Shown here: positions 48,229 to 56,992 of the stretch, one piece after another
How the letters are laid out: each line of letters starts with the position of its first letter
How positions within the stretch are numbered: the first letter of the stretch is position 1
Assembly (NCBI GenBank): GCA_963695075.1
Contig: CAVOFR010000007.1
Location: forward strand, 1,860,001 to 1,924,000
Source: CAWCAL01 sp963695075
GTDB lineage: Bacteria > Actinomycetota > Acidimicrobiia > Acidimicrobiales > CAWCAL01
DNA length: 64,000 bases
Direction: 5' to 3'
Notes under the pieces: model-generated
The model's input: the letters and a program-made list of their open reading frames with translations, nothing else
Told to the model about the DNA's origin: nothing
Databases searched by the model: none
Translations under genes and position numbers: made by a program

Positions 48229-50655
48229 TCAGAGGGAGGTGGTGATCACACCGTCGGGGTACACCGCGGCGACGCGGAGATCGCCCGTGTCGGGGCCACG
48301 AACCGAGAACCGGGAGAATCCGACGTCGTCCCCGTGACGATCAGCCGCGTCCGAGCTCCTCGTGAAGTCGGTGTCGGCGGCGATGACCCCCGAATCACCG
48401 AGGAGCACCACCACGTCGGGTACCCGCTCCTTCTGTCGGTCGACCGACCAGCCCCACACGGCGATCTGACCGTCGACCCGGTTGGCCTTCTCGATCTGGA
48501 GCTCGACATCCGGAGCGCCCAGCGGGGGCGGTACCGAGCCGTCGACCAGGAGGACGCCGTCGTCCACCGAGAGGCGAGCGGAGCGATCGAGGGTCACCGA
48601 ATGGACCGCACCGTCGCGCCACGCCAGCACGTCGACCCGGTGGCTCCCATCGGTCAGGGCGGCCGGGTCGAGGATGGTGGTGTACTCGGCCGGAGTGAGC
48701 TGTGGAAGTCCGGCGCCGAGGATGATCCCGTCGATGGCCACCAGCAGTTGCTCGGGTGGCTGCTCTCCCTCGAATCGGGCTTCCACCATCACGGGCAGGA
48801 AGCCCGACGTTTGATCGATCCGCTCGAGCTCCTCCAGAGCTGCGACGGTGACGGTGCCGAGCACGGGGCCCACGTCGAGGTCGGCGATCGCGGTGCCGAC
48901 CAGGGCACCGGCCTCGCCGGGAGCCGCCACCGAAGACCAGTCGTACCCCTCGGCAAGCCGGTCGTCGTTGCGATCGACGACCGCGATCAACGCGTCGAGC
49001 GACGGATCCAGCTCACGGGGGCCAGACCTGCTGTACACGGTGGTGCGGGCGGGCCCGGTCCCGGGATCCAGCAGGGATTGTCCACCGAAGCGCCAGTCGG
49101 TATCGATCTCGAGCGCGTCCACCACGGTGGGGACGACGTCGCCGTTGTGCACCATTTCGTCGTTGACCTCTCCCCGGGCGCCCGCCGGAATCCGCACGAA
49201 CAACGGGACGCGAAAGACCTCGTCGAGCGTGCTCGTGCTCGGTCGTCGCCGGTGGGTGCCGGTCTCGAACGTCACGCCGTGATCGGCCACGACGACGAAC
49301 ATCGTGTCCTCCCAGCGTCCTGATTCGACCATCGCGTCCATGACTTCTCCGACGAGGCGATCGACGTGGCCGATCTGGAGGAGGTGCCGCTGGAAGGAGG
49401 TCGTCACGGCCGATTCGTGATCCAACCACACACCCGAGGTGTCAACCGGGACGTCGCTTTCGGCCGACGTGGTGTAGAGCGCCCCACCGGGCTCACGCTC
49501 CCACGGCAGATGGGGGAGTACGGCGTGCACCACGTGGAGCTCGGGCTGGGATCCCGGGGGCCGGCTCAGCTGGTCGGCCAGCGTCTCGAGGGGCTCGGTG
49601 CGGTAGGCGGTCCGTGAGGTCACGCGGTCCTGACGCTGGACCCATGCGTCGAACGGCTCGTCGAGGGGGTCGGCCTTCGTGTCCGCCGCGTTCTCGAACC
49701 GGCTCCAGCCCTGGTCGACCGGCGGGAGGCCGTCCCTCCATCGTTCGGGCAGGGTCTGGTGGCGGAAGACCACCCACGTGTCGCTCAGCATCTGGCCGAG
49801 CGTTCCTTCGACCGGCGCGCACAGATCGGGCGGGCAGAGCGAGCTCAGCTCTTCGCGGGCGGAGATAGCGTACTGGTCTCCGAGGAGCGTGAACAGGTTC
49901 TCGGGGTAGTTTGCGCTGGTGGGGGGCGGTGGCGATTCGCCGATCTGGCCCGACAGGATGGCCGGCACCGACTCGGTCGTGTACGTGAAGTCGGAAACGG
50001 CGTTGCGAAACCACGTCGATGACCGTGCCAGGCGCGCGAAGTTGGGAAAGCGGTCTTCGGCGATGTTTCCGTCGCCGTCGAGGAGCGAAGCGGTGGGCAG
50101 TTCGTCGAGGATGATCACCACCAGGTCGGCCGGGTCGCCGATGGCGACGTCTTCCACGACGGCCGCGTCGGCTTGGCCGATGAGTGCCCCGGCTGGTGAG
50201 AGGAGGAAGAGGCCCCCGAAGACGACCGTTGCGACGGCGATGTACCTCATGGCTTCGACCACATGCGGCCAGCGCAGGTCCGCAGCCAGAACGAACGCGA
50301 CCGTGGCGGCGGCGATCACCAGGTGTCCGATCGTCGAGTCACCCGCGATCCGCCGACCGATCGACAGGCCGACCAGGGCTGCTCCGGCAGCGAGCACGGT
50401 CACGCGGACGAGCTGGGGTGCCGGCGTCGGCAGGCGGCGCGACGCCGCCAGGACCACGGTGGCCGCAGCGGGGACGGCGAAGAGCACGACCAGTAGGAAC
50501 CCGACGATCCGGGCGTCCGATGCGTGGGCAGCCACGAAGAAGGTCGGGTTGTGGCCGAGGAGCTCGAGGAGGGGCTGAACGCCCCCCATCGCCCACAGCC
50601 CCGTCACCACCGCCGCGTCACTCCACAGCGGGGGGAGGGTCGATCGAGCCGGCAT
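48229..50655 (-). CDS. membrane-anchored sulfatase / phosphatase (alkaline phosphatase superfamily)
   Basis: An 808-residue protein with about five N-terminal membrane helices (residues 12-160) and an extracytoplasmic hydrolase domain. DLVVIILDELPTASLL is the first metal-binding motif. DFTYTTESVPAILSG holds a Thr where the nucleophile is expected. FVVVADHGVTF holds metal Asp-His ligands. LPHLPWERE is a further family motif. The layout recalls LtaS/phosphoglycerol transferases and membrane sulfatases, and Thr rather than Cys at the nucleophile favours a phospho-transfer type. The C-terminal about 200 residues form beta-rich domains of unknown role. Possible activity: modifying a surface polymer with phospho-groups. 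Confidence 0.82.
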   Translation of the reverse strand: MPARSTLPPLWSDAAVVTGLWAMGGVQPLLELLGHNPTFFVAAHASDARIVGFLLVVLFAVPAAATVVLAASRRLPTPAPQLVRVTVLAAGAALVGLSIGRRIAGDSTIGHLVIAAATVAFVLAADLRWPHVVEAMRYIAVATVVFGGLFLLSPAGALIGQADAAVVEDVAIGDPADLVVIILDELPTASLLDGDGNIAEDRFPNFARLARSSTWFRNAVSDFTYTTESVPAILSGQIGESPPPPTSANYPENLFTLLGDQYAISAREELSSLCPPDLCAPVEGTLGQMLSDTWVVFRHQTLPERWRDGLPPVDQGWSRFENAADTKADPLDEPFDAWVQRQDRVTSRTAYRTEPLETLADQLSRPPGSQPELHVVHAVLPHLPWEREPGGALYTTSAESDVPVDTSGVWLDHESAVTTSFQRHLLQIGHVDRLVGEVMDAMVESGRWEDTMFVVVADHGVTFETGTHRRRPSTSTLDEVFRVPLFVRIPAGARGEVNDEMVHNGDVVPTVVDALEIDTDWRFGGQSLLDPGTGPARTTVYSRSGPRELDPSLDALIAVVDRNDDRLAEGYDWSSVAAPGEAGALVGTAIADLDVGPVLGTVTVAALEELERIDQTSGFLPVMVEARFEGEQPPEQLLVAIDGIILGAGLPQLTPAEYTTILDPAALTDGSHRVDVLAWRDGAVHSVTLDRSARLSVDDGVLLVDGSVPPPLGAPDVELQIEKANRVDGQIAVWGWSVDRQKERVPDVVVLLGDSGVIAADTDFTRSSDAADRHGDDVGFSRFSVRGPDTGDLRVAAVYPDGVITTSL

Positions 50656-50693
50656 GACCGTCCATTCTGGTCAATCCGCGGCGAGACCGACCG

Positions 50694-51233
50694 TCAGGCT
50701 GCCGTCAGCGTCCCGACCATGCCCGCGGCGAAGTGCCCGGGGATCGTGCATATCACCTGGTAGGAGCCGGCCGCGAAGGTCTCGGTGATCGTCTCGCTCT
50801 CGCCCCCGGCCAGATCGGCCGTGGCGACGAGAACCGTTGACGGGTCGAACTCGTCTTCGCCGGCGATCTCGGTTCCCTGCTCCAGAGCGGTCCAGTTGTG
50901 GTCGGCCGCCCCGTCGTTGTTCACGGTGATCGAGGATTCCGCATCGGCCGTGACGGTCCATGCGTCGGGCTCGAAGGCGATGTCGACGGCGGAGACGGTG
51001 ACGTCGCCGGCCGCGTCCCCTCCCCCTCCTTCTCCTCCTCCCGACGAGGTGGTGTCGTCGGACCCGGCCATCACGACAGCGACGACGGCCAGCGCCAACG
51101 CCAGGACCGTGCCGACCGTGACCAACGCCAGCCACATGGTCTGGCCGGCGTCGCCGGATCCGGCCGATTCGGACGGCGGACCGGCCGCGAGGTCCGGTGA
51201 CGCCGAGGTCTCGGATTCATCTGTGGTGGACAT
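50694..51233 (-). CDS. membrane-anchored cupredoxin (plastocyanin-like) protein
   Basis: A 179-residue protein: polar N-terminus, one membrane helix (about 33-56, MWLALVTVGTVLALALAVVAVV), a Gly/Ser-rich linker and a C-terminal cupredoxin domain. The type 1 copper ligands are visible: His in DHNW, Cys and His in VICTIPGHF, and Met in AAGM. It should carry single electrons on the outer membrane face. No oxidase or reductase partner is adjacent. ATG 51233 is supported by the domain layout; the open frame upstream runs through a structured repeat and is ignored. Confidence 0.88.
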   Translation of the reverse strand: MSTTDESETSASPDLAAGPPSESAGSGDAGQTMWLALVTVGTVLALALAVVAVVMAGSDDTTSSGGGEGGGGDAAGDVTVSAVDIAFEPDAWTVTADAESSITVNNDGAADHNWTALEQGTEIAGEDEFDPSTVLVATADLAGGESETITETFAAGSYQVICTIPGHFAAGMVGTLTAA

Positions 51234-51339
51234 GGCGCCGACTGTTCCACGCGCAGGAGGCGGGAGCCAACGACCATCGGTCACTTCTTTCCGGGCTTTC
51301 ATCCCGATTCGCCGGGACGCGCGACATCCCCGGGCTCCC

Positions 51340-51498
51340 CTAGATGATTGGTTCCACAGACGAACTGGCGGCCCAGGAGCCCGGAACTGGGTTTTGAGGC
51401 CGCGAGTTCGTGTTGATGAGACCCCGAGGGTCGGCTCGCCGCGCCTATCGGCGAACCGCACGCCACGAGCGCCAACGATCCTTGGACCAATCATCTAG
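51340..51498. repeat. 159-bp multi-hairpin element with 16-bp terminal inverted repeats
   Basis: Terminal arms are CTAGATGATTGGTTCCA (51340-51356) and, inverted, TGGACCAATCATCTAG (51483-51498), differing by one inserted T. Between them on the minus strand lie a 10-bp stem CGGTTCGCCG/CGGCGAGCCG, a 5-bp stem GACCC-TCG-GGGTC, and a stem ACGAACT-C-GCGGCC / GGCCGC-C-AGTTCGT. The ends carry TA or CTAG, as a target-site duplication would. It overlaps the last codon of the response-regulator gene. It is either a MITE-like element or a structured RNA; no transposase is present. Confidence 0.75.
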
Positions 51499-52172
51499 AG
51501 CAGAGCGGTCCACCGCAGTGTCGGTCGGTGAAGGGCCTTGGCCAGGGCGGTGAGGTCCTCGCGGTTGGTCAAGCCGAGCTGTCGCACCAGCAGGCTCAGC
51601 TGGTTGTTCACCGTCTTCTCCGAGACGAACTCGGCCTCGGCGATCTGTGTGGCCGTCAGATCCGCGGCGAGAAGACTCAGCAGGCGACGCCGGCGGGGGC
51701 TCAGTTGCTCGACGGCCGGGGGCACCGAGGGACGATCCTGGAGAAGGTCGAACAGGTGGCGGGTCAGCGATGGATCGAGCACGGCGCCGCCCGATGCCAC
51801 ATGTCTGACCGCGTCGACCAGGTCAGCGCAACAAGCACGAGTCAGCAGGTAGCCCGCGGCGCCGGCCTGGATCGTGTCGCGGACCAGATCGTCGTCGAAA
51901 CTCGATGTGAGGGCTATGCACGACACCTCGGGGTGGGTCTCCCGGGCGTACAGACACACTTCGAGGCCGGCGCGATCCTGCAGGCTCACGTCGACGAGCA
52001 CGACATCGGGTCGGAGATCGTCGATGAGCGCCCGGGCGTCGGGCACCGAGTCTGTCTCGCCGACGACGATGAGGTCATCGGTCTCGGCCATGATCGTGCG
52101 CAGACCCTCGACGACGATGTCATGATCCTCGACGACCACCACTCGAATGGTGTCGCCATCGATCGGCTCCAT
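51495..52172 (-). CDS. NarL/FixJ-type response regulator (LuxR HTH)
   Basis: A 225-residue two-domain regulator. The receiver domain has VVVVEDHD (acidic pocket, Glu15/Asp16), phospho-acceptor Asp61 in DVVLVDVSL, and the Thr/Ser switch in IALTSSFDD. The usual conserved Lys (near GYLLK) is Arg in GYLLTRA, which may weaken phosphorylation control. The C-terminal LuxR HTH is at about 155-215 (LSPRRRRLLSLLAADLTATQIAEAEFVSEKTV split in two parts). No histidine kinase is nearby, so it is an orphan. Its stop codon lies inside the terminal arm of the 159-bp element. Confidence 0.88.
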   Translation of the reverse strand: MEPIDGDTIRVVVVEDHDIVVEGLRTIMAETDDLIVVGETDSVPDARALIDDLRPDVVLVDVSLQDRAGLEVCLYARETHPEVSCIALTSSFDDDLVRDTIQAGAAGYLLTRACCADLVDAVRHVASGGAVLDPSLTRHLFDLLQDRPSVPPAVEQLSPRRRRLLSLLAADLTATQIAEAEFVSEKTVNNQLSLLVRQLGLTNREDLTALAKALHRPTLRWTALL

Positions 52173-52245
52173 GCCGACAAGTCTCGCGGCGGGACGACTC
52201 GGGCGCCCACATGCGTTCGGTTCGCCCCGGTTCGGGCGGTTCGGT

Positions 52246-52458
52246 TCAGTCCTCCTGTGGCAGCAGGACGTGCGGATCGAGCGGCGTACCGGAGTCGCGG
52301 ATCCGGACGGTCTTTCGTCGTGCCCGTTCTCCCCGTTCGATCGTCACGGCCCGTTTCGGAACGCGGTATTGCCGGCGAAGGTGGTCGATCAGGGCGCGGT
52401 TGGCGGCCCCCTCGACAGGGCGTGCGGCCAGCTTGATGTGGAGGGCGCCGTCACGCAC
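52246..52458 (-). CDS. DUF167 (YggU) family protein with no proper start codon for its full length
   Basis: The frame from GTG 52458 gives 70 residues: LHIKLAARPVEGAANRALI and RGERARRKTVRI, the conserved core of DUF167. The same frame is open further 5' and encodes GLRLEVRVAPGAKRTRV, the expected first strand of the fold. Back to an in-frame TGA near 52621, however, there is no ATG, GTG or TTG. Either translation begins at a non-standard codon coupled to the PhoU stop at 52550, or an indel has removed the start. DUF167 function is unknown. Confidence 0.75.
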   Translation of the reverse strand: MRDGALHIKLAARPVEGAANRALIDHLRRQYRVPKRAVTIERGERARRKTVRIRDSGTPLDPHVLLPQED

Positions 52459-52549
52459 CCCGGTGACCCGGGTGCGCTTCGCCCCGGGAGCGACACGGAC
52501 CTCGAGGCGAAGGCCGTCGTCTGCGCGGGACCACCAGGTGACGCCGTCG

Positions 52550-53224
52550 TCAGTCGTCGGTGACGTCGGTGGCTCCGTCGTCGAGGTAGTCGATGTTCGG
52601 CAGGGGCTCGGTGGCCGTGCTCACCACTCCCAACAGGTTCGCCACGATCCGCTTGATGTAGCGAAGGTAGATCGCCCGCGGCACGACCTTGTATCCGGGC
52701 TCGTCCGATCGGAGGAGCCCGAGTATCTGCGTCTCGTGATCCGCGGTGATGGCCAGGACCCGTTCGGCGTAGTCCTCCATGCGGTCCTCGTCGGGCTCGG
52801 ACAGCAACTCACCGGCCTCGGCGAAGAGCCTGGACACGACCTCCCGCTCCGCCAGGAGGTCGGCCACGTCGTCCTCTTCGGCGAGGGTCACCCCGGCGGT
52901 GGCCAGATCCAGCACGTTCTTGGCTTGATCGCCGATCCGCTCGATCTTCTTCAGCAGCAGGGTCAATCCGAGGACCGATCCGATGTCGGCCGTGCCCTGG
53001 ACGCTCACATGGACGACCAGCTCGGAGCGCAGCTCCTGTTCCGCGGTGTTGATGCGGCGATCGGTCTCGAGGATGTCGGACTCGACCATGGCGGGGTCGG
53101 TACCCAGGAGGAGTGCCGACGTGGCCAGGTCGAAGGAGTGGCGAGCGTCGCCGAGCATGCCGACGGCCCTGGTCACGATGTGATCGAGCCCCGTCGGGGC
53201 TTTCTTGAAGAAGGCAAAGACCAT
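52550..53224 (-). CDS. PhoU-like (DUF47) phosphate transport regulator
   Basis: A 224-residue all-helical protein. FAFFKKAPTGLDHI at the start and the LLKKIERIGDQAKNVLDLA segment match the PhoU/DUF47 family, whose acidic clusters bind metals. It usually partners low-affinity or Na+-dependent phosphate carriers. It starts 12 bp after the NptA-like gene ends, a common pairing in which the PhoU-like protein controls the carrier. Its last codon lies next to the DUF167 frame. Confidence 0.88.
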   Translation of the reverse strand: MVFAFFKKAPTGLDHIVTRAVGMLGDARHSFDLATSALLLGTDPAMVESDILETDRRINTAEQELRSELVVHVSVQGTADIGSVLGLTLLLKKIERIGDQAKNVLDLATAGVTLAEEDDVADLLAEREVVSRLFAEAGELLSEPDEDRMEDYAERVLAITADHETQILGLLRSDEPGYKVVPRAIYLRYIKRIVANLLGVVSTATEPLPNIDYLDDGATDVTDD

Positions 53225-53236
53225 CGAACGGTCCTC

Positions 53237-54373
53237 TCAGCGGAGTACTGCGATGCCGAACAGGGGCAACGCGATGAACATGACAACAACGTAGGCGACG
53301 GCCCAGGCCGTGCGCCCGACTGCGATGTCGGCGAGGGTCTCGGCCGCGCGGAGCGGGAGCTCGCGGGCGATCGGGATCACGTACAGGAGAATGATGCCCA
53401 GAACGTTGAACGTCGTGTGGACGAGGGCCACTGTGAGCGAGTCGGGGCTGCTGGCCGCGAGCGCGGCGAGGAGCGCGGTGATGGTGGTGCCCACGTTGGC
53501 TCCGAGGGTGACCGGGTAGACGTTCCGGAGGGTGACGACGCCGGCGGCGGCGAGCGGGATCAGGATCGACGTCGTGATGCTCGATGACTGGACGGCGATG
53601 GTGACGGCCAGGCCGACCAGCATGGCCACCGCTCCGCCCCCGCGGCCCAGCATGGCGTTGAGCGAGCGTTCGACCCGGTCGGCGATCAGGTCCCTCATGT
53701 TCTTCGTGATGAACGTCAGGGAGAGCAGGATCACGACCAGTCCGGTGATCACCATCATGGTGCCGAGGACGTTGTTCTCGGCACCCAGCTCCGCCCACAG
53801 GTCCTCGATCCATTCGACCGGGGACTTGACCCACTCCTTCACCGGGCTGTTCCAGTCCGAGCCGGATGCACCGACCAGCCGCTCGCTGATCCAGGATGCG
53901 ATGTCCGAGATCAGGCCGGTGGCGAGCTCGACGGGGAGCAGCACCGCTACCGCGAGCACGTTGAAGAAGTCGTGCACGGTGGCGGCGGCGAAGGCCCTCC
54001 TGAACTCGGCCCCCTGGCGCACGTGGGCCAGTGACACGAGCGTGTTGGTGACCGTCGTACCGATGTTGGCCCCCATGATCATCGGAACGGCGTCGTCTAC
54101 GCCGAGGGCTCCGCTGGCGACCAGCCCGACGATGACCGAGGTGCTCGCCGACGACGACTGGACCAGCACGGTGCCGAGGATGCCCACGCACAGCCCTGCG
54201 ATGGGATTGGTGACCGTCGAGAACAGGCTCGCCTGCGTCTCGGCGCCCATGACGTTGATGCCCGCCTCGAGCGACGAGACGCCGACGAGGAAGAGGTAGA
54301 TCAGCGCCACGACGATGACGCTGCGGACCGGCTTGGACAGCTTCGATTCCTGCTCGGGAGTCTCAAGCGCCAT
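53237..54373 (-). CDS. Na+/phosphate cotransporter (NptA / PF02690 type)
   Basis: A 378-residue membrane protein with two inverted repeats of the Na/Pi-cotransporter family, each containing the QSSSA or QSSSI signature: VLVQSSSASTSVIVGL in the first half and AVQSSSITTSILIPLA in the second. The following PMIMGANIGTTVTN and PVTLGANVGTTITA motifs repeat the same pattern. Together with the PhoU-like gene it forms a phosphate unit. Direction (uptake or export) is not fixed from sequence. Confidence 0.93.
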   Translation of the reverse strand: MALETPEQESKLSKPVRSVIVVALIYLFLVGVSSLEAGINVMGAETQASLFSTVTNPIAGLCVGILGTVLVQSSSASTSVIVGLVASGALGVDDAVPMIMGANIGTTVTNTLVSLAHVRQGAEFRRAFAAATVHDFFNVLAVAVLLPVELATGLISDIASWISERLVGASGSDWNSPVKEWVKSPVEWIEDLWAELGAENNVLGTMMVITGLVVILLSLTFITKNMRDLIADRVERSLNAMLGRGGGAVAMLVGLAVTIAVQSSSITTSILIPLAAAGVVTLRNVYPVTLGANVGTTITALLAALAASSPDSLTVALVHTTFNVLGIILLYVIPIARELPLRAAETLADIAVGRTAWAVAYVVVMFIALPLFGIAVLR

Positions 54374-54449
54374 GGAGACCGGAACCTAGCTCAGTTGGAC
54401 TCCGAATGGCGTGACCGGGAACGGCCGGCCCCGGCGATTGCGTCGGCGG

Positions 54450-55808
54450 TCATGGCTGGTTCTCCTGGAGCAGCGCGTCCTTGCGTTCGGTCGCCCGGCC
54501 TCTGTCGAGATCGGGAAGCGGCCTTCGGTCGGGAGCATTCCGTTCGCGGAGGTCGATCATCCTGTCGAACGGGGTGCGGTCCCAGGTGGGCCGCCAGTCC
54601 ATGTTCGAGCGCCCGGCCTCACCGGTGGCGATGCCGAGCACCTGGTGGACGCCGGTCCGGTTGGCCTCGAAGTTGAGTGCCGAGCCCGCCATGTAGAGCC
54701 GCCAAGCCCTGGCGCGGAGCGGCCCGGCCGCGGCCACGGCCGAATCCCAGTTCGCTTCCAGGTTGGTCACCCAATGGCGAAGCGTGCGGGCGTAGTGCTC
54801 CCGCAGCGATTCGACGTGTCGGGTTTCGAATCCGCTCTCGGCCATGGCCGTGATAACCGTTCCCACCTCGTGCAGTTCGCCATCGGGGAAGACGTAGCGG
54901 TTGACGAAGCTGCGACGGGGAAGGCGACTGCGTTGGTGACGGGGACGGCTGATGGCGTGGTTGAGCAGCCGGCCGCCGTCGCGGAGTCTGGATCGCAGGT
55001 GACCGAAGTACTCCTCGACCCTGGCGCGGCCGACGTGTTCGAACATACCGATCGAACTGACGGCATCGAACGGCTCGTCGTTCACATCGCGATAGTCCTG
55101 GAGGCGGACCTCGACGATGTTGTCGAGCCCGGCCCGTCGGACCCGGTCCAGTGCGAGCGCCGCCTGATCCACGGAGAGGGTCACCCCGACGGCCGACACT
55201 CCATGGTGGCGGGCGGCATGCATGACCATGCCGCCCCACCCGCAGCCCACGTCGAGCAGACGCATCCCGGGGCGGAGGTCGAGCTTGCGACAGATGAGCT
55301 CGAACTTGTTGTGCTGCGCCTGATCGAGGCCTTGTTCTCCATCCTCGAAGACCGCACAGGAATAGGTCAGCGTCTCGCCGAGAAATGCGGCGTAGAAGTC
55401 GTTCGAGACGTCGTAGTGATAGGAGACCGACGCGCGGTCACGACCCCGACCGTGGCGCCGGCCGCGGGGTGTGAACTCGGTCTCCGGGGGTGGTGGTGGC
55501 CGGAGCTCGCTTCCGAGCAGTCGAACCACCGCGAAGATGTGGCGCGGTGACAGGCGTGGCTCCGTCATGCGATCGCGAAGCTCGAGTACATCGAAGATGG
55601 AGCCCTCCAGACGGAGGTCACCGGCGATGTAGGCCCGAGCGAAACCGAGCTCGCCCGGAGCCGCGAGTATCCGGCGGAGAGCGTCGGGGGACCGGAGGAC
55701 GATCGTGGTCGGTGCGTCCCCTGGCCCGGTCGATGAGCCGTCCCACGCCTCGACGCGGAGCGGTAGGTCCGAGCCCAGCATGTCCTCGACCAGATCGATG
55801 ACCCTCAT
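54450..55808 (-). CDS. cfa: cyclopropane-fatty-acyl-phospholipid synthase family protein
   Basis: Transfers a methylene from SAM to double bonds of phospholipid acyl chains. Of 452 residues, the N-terminal about 110 form the lipid-binding domain (LGFARAYIAGDLRLEG). The methyltransferase domain has SVSYHYDVSNDFYAAFLG, the SAM loop LLDVGCGWGGM, QDYRDV, SSIGMFEHVG and RYVFPDGELHEVG. The C-terminus ends with MAGSALNFEANRTGVHQVL. It lies next to a second SAM-dependent methyltransferase in the same direction, about 94 bp away. A related fatty-acid methyltransferase is possible. Confidence 0.93.
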   Translation of the reverse strand: MRVIDLVEDMLGSDLPLRVEAWDGSSTGPGDAPTTIVLRSPDALRRILAAPGELGFARAYIAGDLRLEGSIFDVLELRDRMTEPRLSPRHIFAVVRLLGSELRPPPPPETEFTPRGRRHGRGRDRASVSYHYDVSNDFYAAFLGETLTYSCAVFEDGEQGLDQAQHNKFELICRKLDLRPGMRLLDVGCGWGGMVMHAARHHGVSAVGVTLSVDQAALALDRVRRAGLDNIVEVRLQDYRDVNDEPFDAVSSIGMFEHVGRARVEEYFGHLRSRLRDGGRLLNHAISRPRHQRSRLPRRSFVNRYVFPDGELHEVGTVITAMAESGFETRHVESLREHYARTLRHWVTNLEANWDSAVAAAGPLRARAWRLYMAGSALNFEANRTGVHQVLGIATGEAGRSNMDWRPTWDRTPFDRMIDLRERNAPDRRPLPDLDRGRATERKDALLQENQP

Positions 55809-55902
55809 GAGTCACCCCGACTGAATGCGACTTGCGCGTGCCGCTCTCCCGCTGAAGGCTACGCCGATCGGTGCTATTCCGCTGGAGGAACCGCTCCGAG
55901 CC

Positions 55903-56937
55903 TCAGCCCGCCGGTTTGCGGGCCAGCACGAGGCCGAGGTCTCTCACGTTGAGGGGGATCTCGAGGTCGGCGAGGCGCTCGTTGTTCTCGATCATGCGTT
56001 CGGCGCGGGATGTCAGGGCGGCGGGGAGGAAGCGCTTCCCGATCGAGCGGGTGAGCCACAACAGGGAGAGCCTTCGGGCCGGGTTGGTGTACTCCAGCAC
56101 CTCGAAGCCGCTCTGCGCGACGAACTTCGGCAGGGTCTGTCGATCGAAGTACCAGAAGTGGTCGGGTACGAAGTGGCGATGGCGCCCACGCATCACGCGC
56201 ACCAGGGGTGAATCGACACTCGGGATCTCGATGGCGAGGATCCCTCCCGGTTTCAGAACCTCGAAGATCTTCCGCAGCTCGGCGGACGGGTCGTCGACGT
56301 GCTCGAACACCTGGAGGCTGGTGATCACGTCGAAGGACTCGGGTGCGAACGTGTCGTCCTGCAGGTAGCCGGTCACCACATCGAGACCGAGCTCCTCGCG
56401 GGCGTAGAGGGCATGACCAGGGGTCGGTTCGACACCGGCGACCTCCCAGCCGTGGCTCCGGGCCCCATCCAGAAAGAAGCCCCAGCCCGCTCCGAAGTCG
56501 AGGAGCCGGCCCGGGGGTTTCCGGTACCGATCGATCCGTCCGAGGGTCGTAGCATTGTTGCGGTCGATGGTCTCGCGTTCGTCGAGACTGATCTGCAGCC
56601 AGGTCTGCTCCCACGAGCCGTCGAGGTCCGTCAGATCGGAGCTCGTGCGCAGTCGGTCCATGGTGGCCAGGTCCTCGTCGCTGAAGTTGAGGCCGCGGAT
56701 CTCTACCGGCGAGGCATAGACCAGCCCACACCGCCGGCACGACACGATCGGGCCCGGACCGAAGTCGGCGTCGTATAGCGGCTCGCTGTCGTCCACACCG
56801 CAGATCGCGCACGGGACGACCTCGGGCTCGACGAACTTCCAGTGATCCCACGAGAACCCGCGCTTTTCGAGAGCTCTCTCGCGGCGTGGGCTGAACTGAC
56901 GCCCGGCCGGCCCGAACTCGGATGGAGCAGTGCTCAT
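55903..56937 (-). CDS. class I SAM methyltransferase with N-terminal zinc-binding ribbon
   Basis: A 344-residue protein with a zinc ribbon near residues 43-71 (CAICG and CRRCG). A methyltransferase domain follows, with SAM loop LLDFGAGWGFFLDGA, EVAGVEPTP and SLQVFEHVDDP. This layout is frequent in methyltransferases acting on nucleotide-sugar or glycan residues (Methyltransf_23 with putative zinc-binding domain). The upstream frame is open but is a mirror of the helicase's basic tail, so ATG 56937 is used. Substrate unknown; with the LCP/uxs genes elsewhere, a sugar target is a guess only. Confidence 0.8.
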   Translation of the reverse strand: MSTAPSEFGPAGRQFSPRRERALEKRGFSWDHWKFVEPEVVPCAICGVDDSEPLYDADFGPGPIVSCRRCGLVYASPVEIRGLNFSDEDLATMDRLRTSSDLTDLDGSWEQTWLQISLDERETIDRNNATTLGRIDRYRKPPGRLLDFGAGWGFFLDGARSHGWEVAGVEPTPGHALYAREELGLDVVTGYLQDDTFAPESFDVITSLQVFEHVDDPSAELRKIFEVLKPGGILAIEIPSVDSPLVRVMRGRHRHFVPDHFWYFDRQTLPKFVAQSGFEVLEYTNPARRLSLLWLTRSIGKRFLPAALTSRAERMIENNERLADLEIPLNVRDLGLVLARKPAG

Positions 56938-56992
56938 GGACGGAGAACGATACCGACCCGCCCGGGGGCGAAACCAGATCGGCCCCGGGCGA

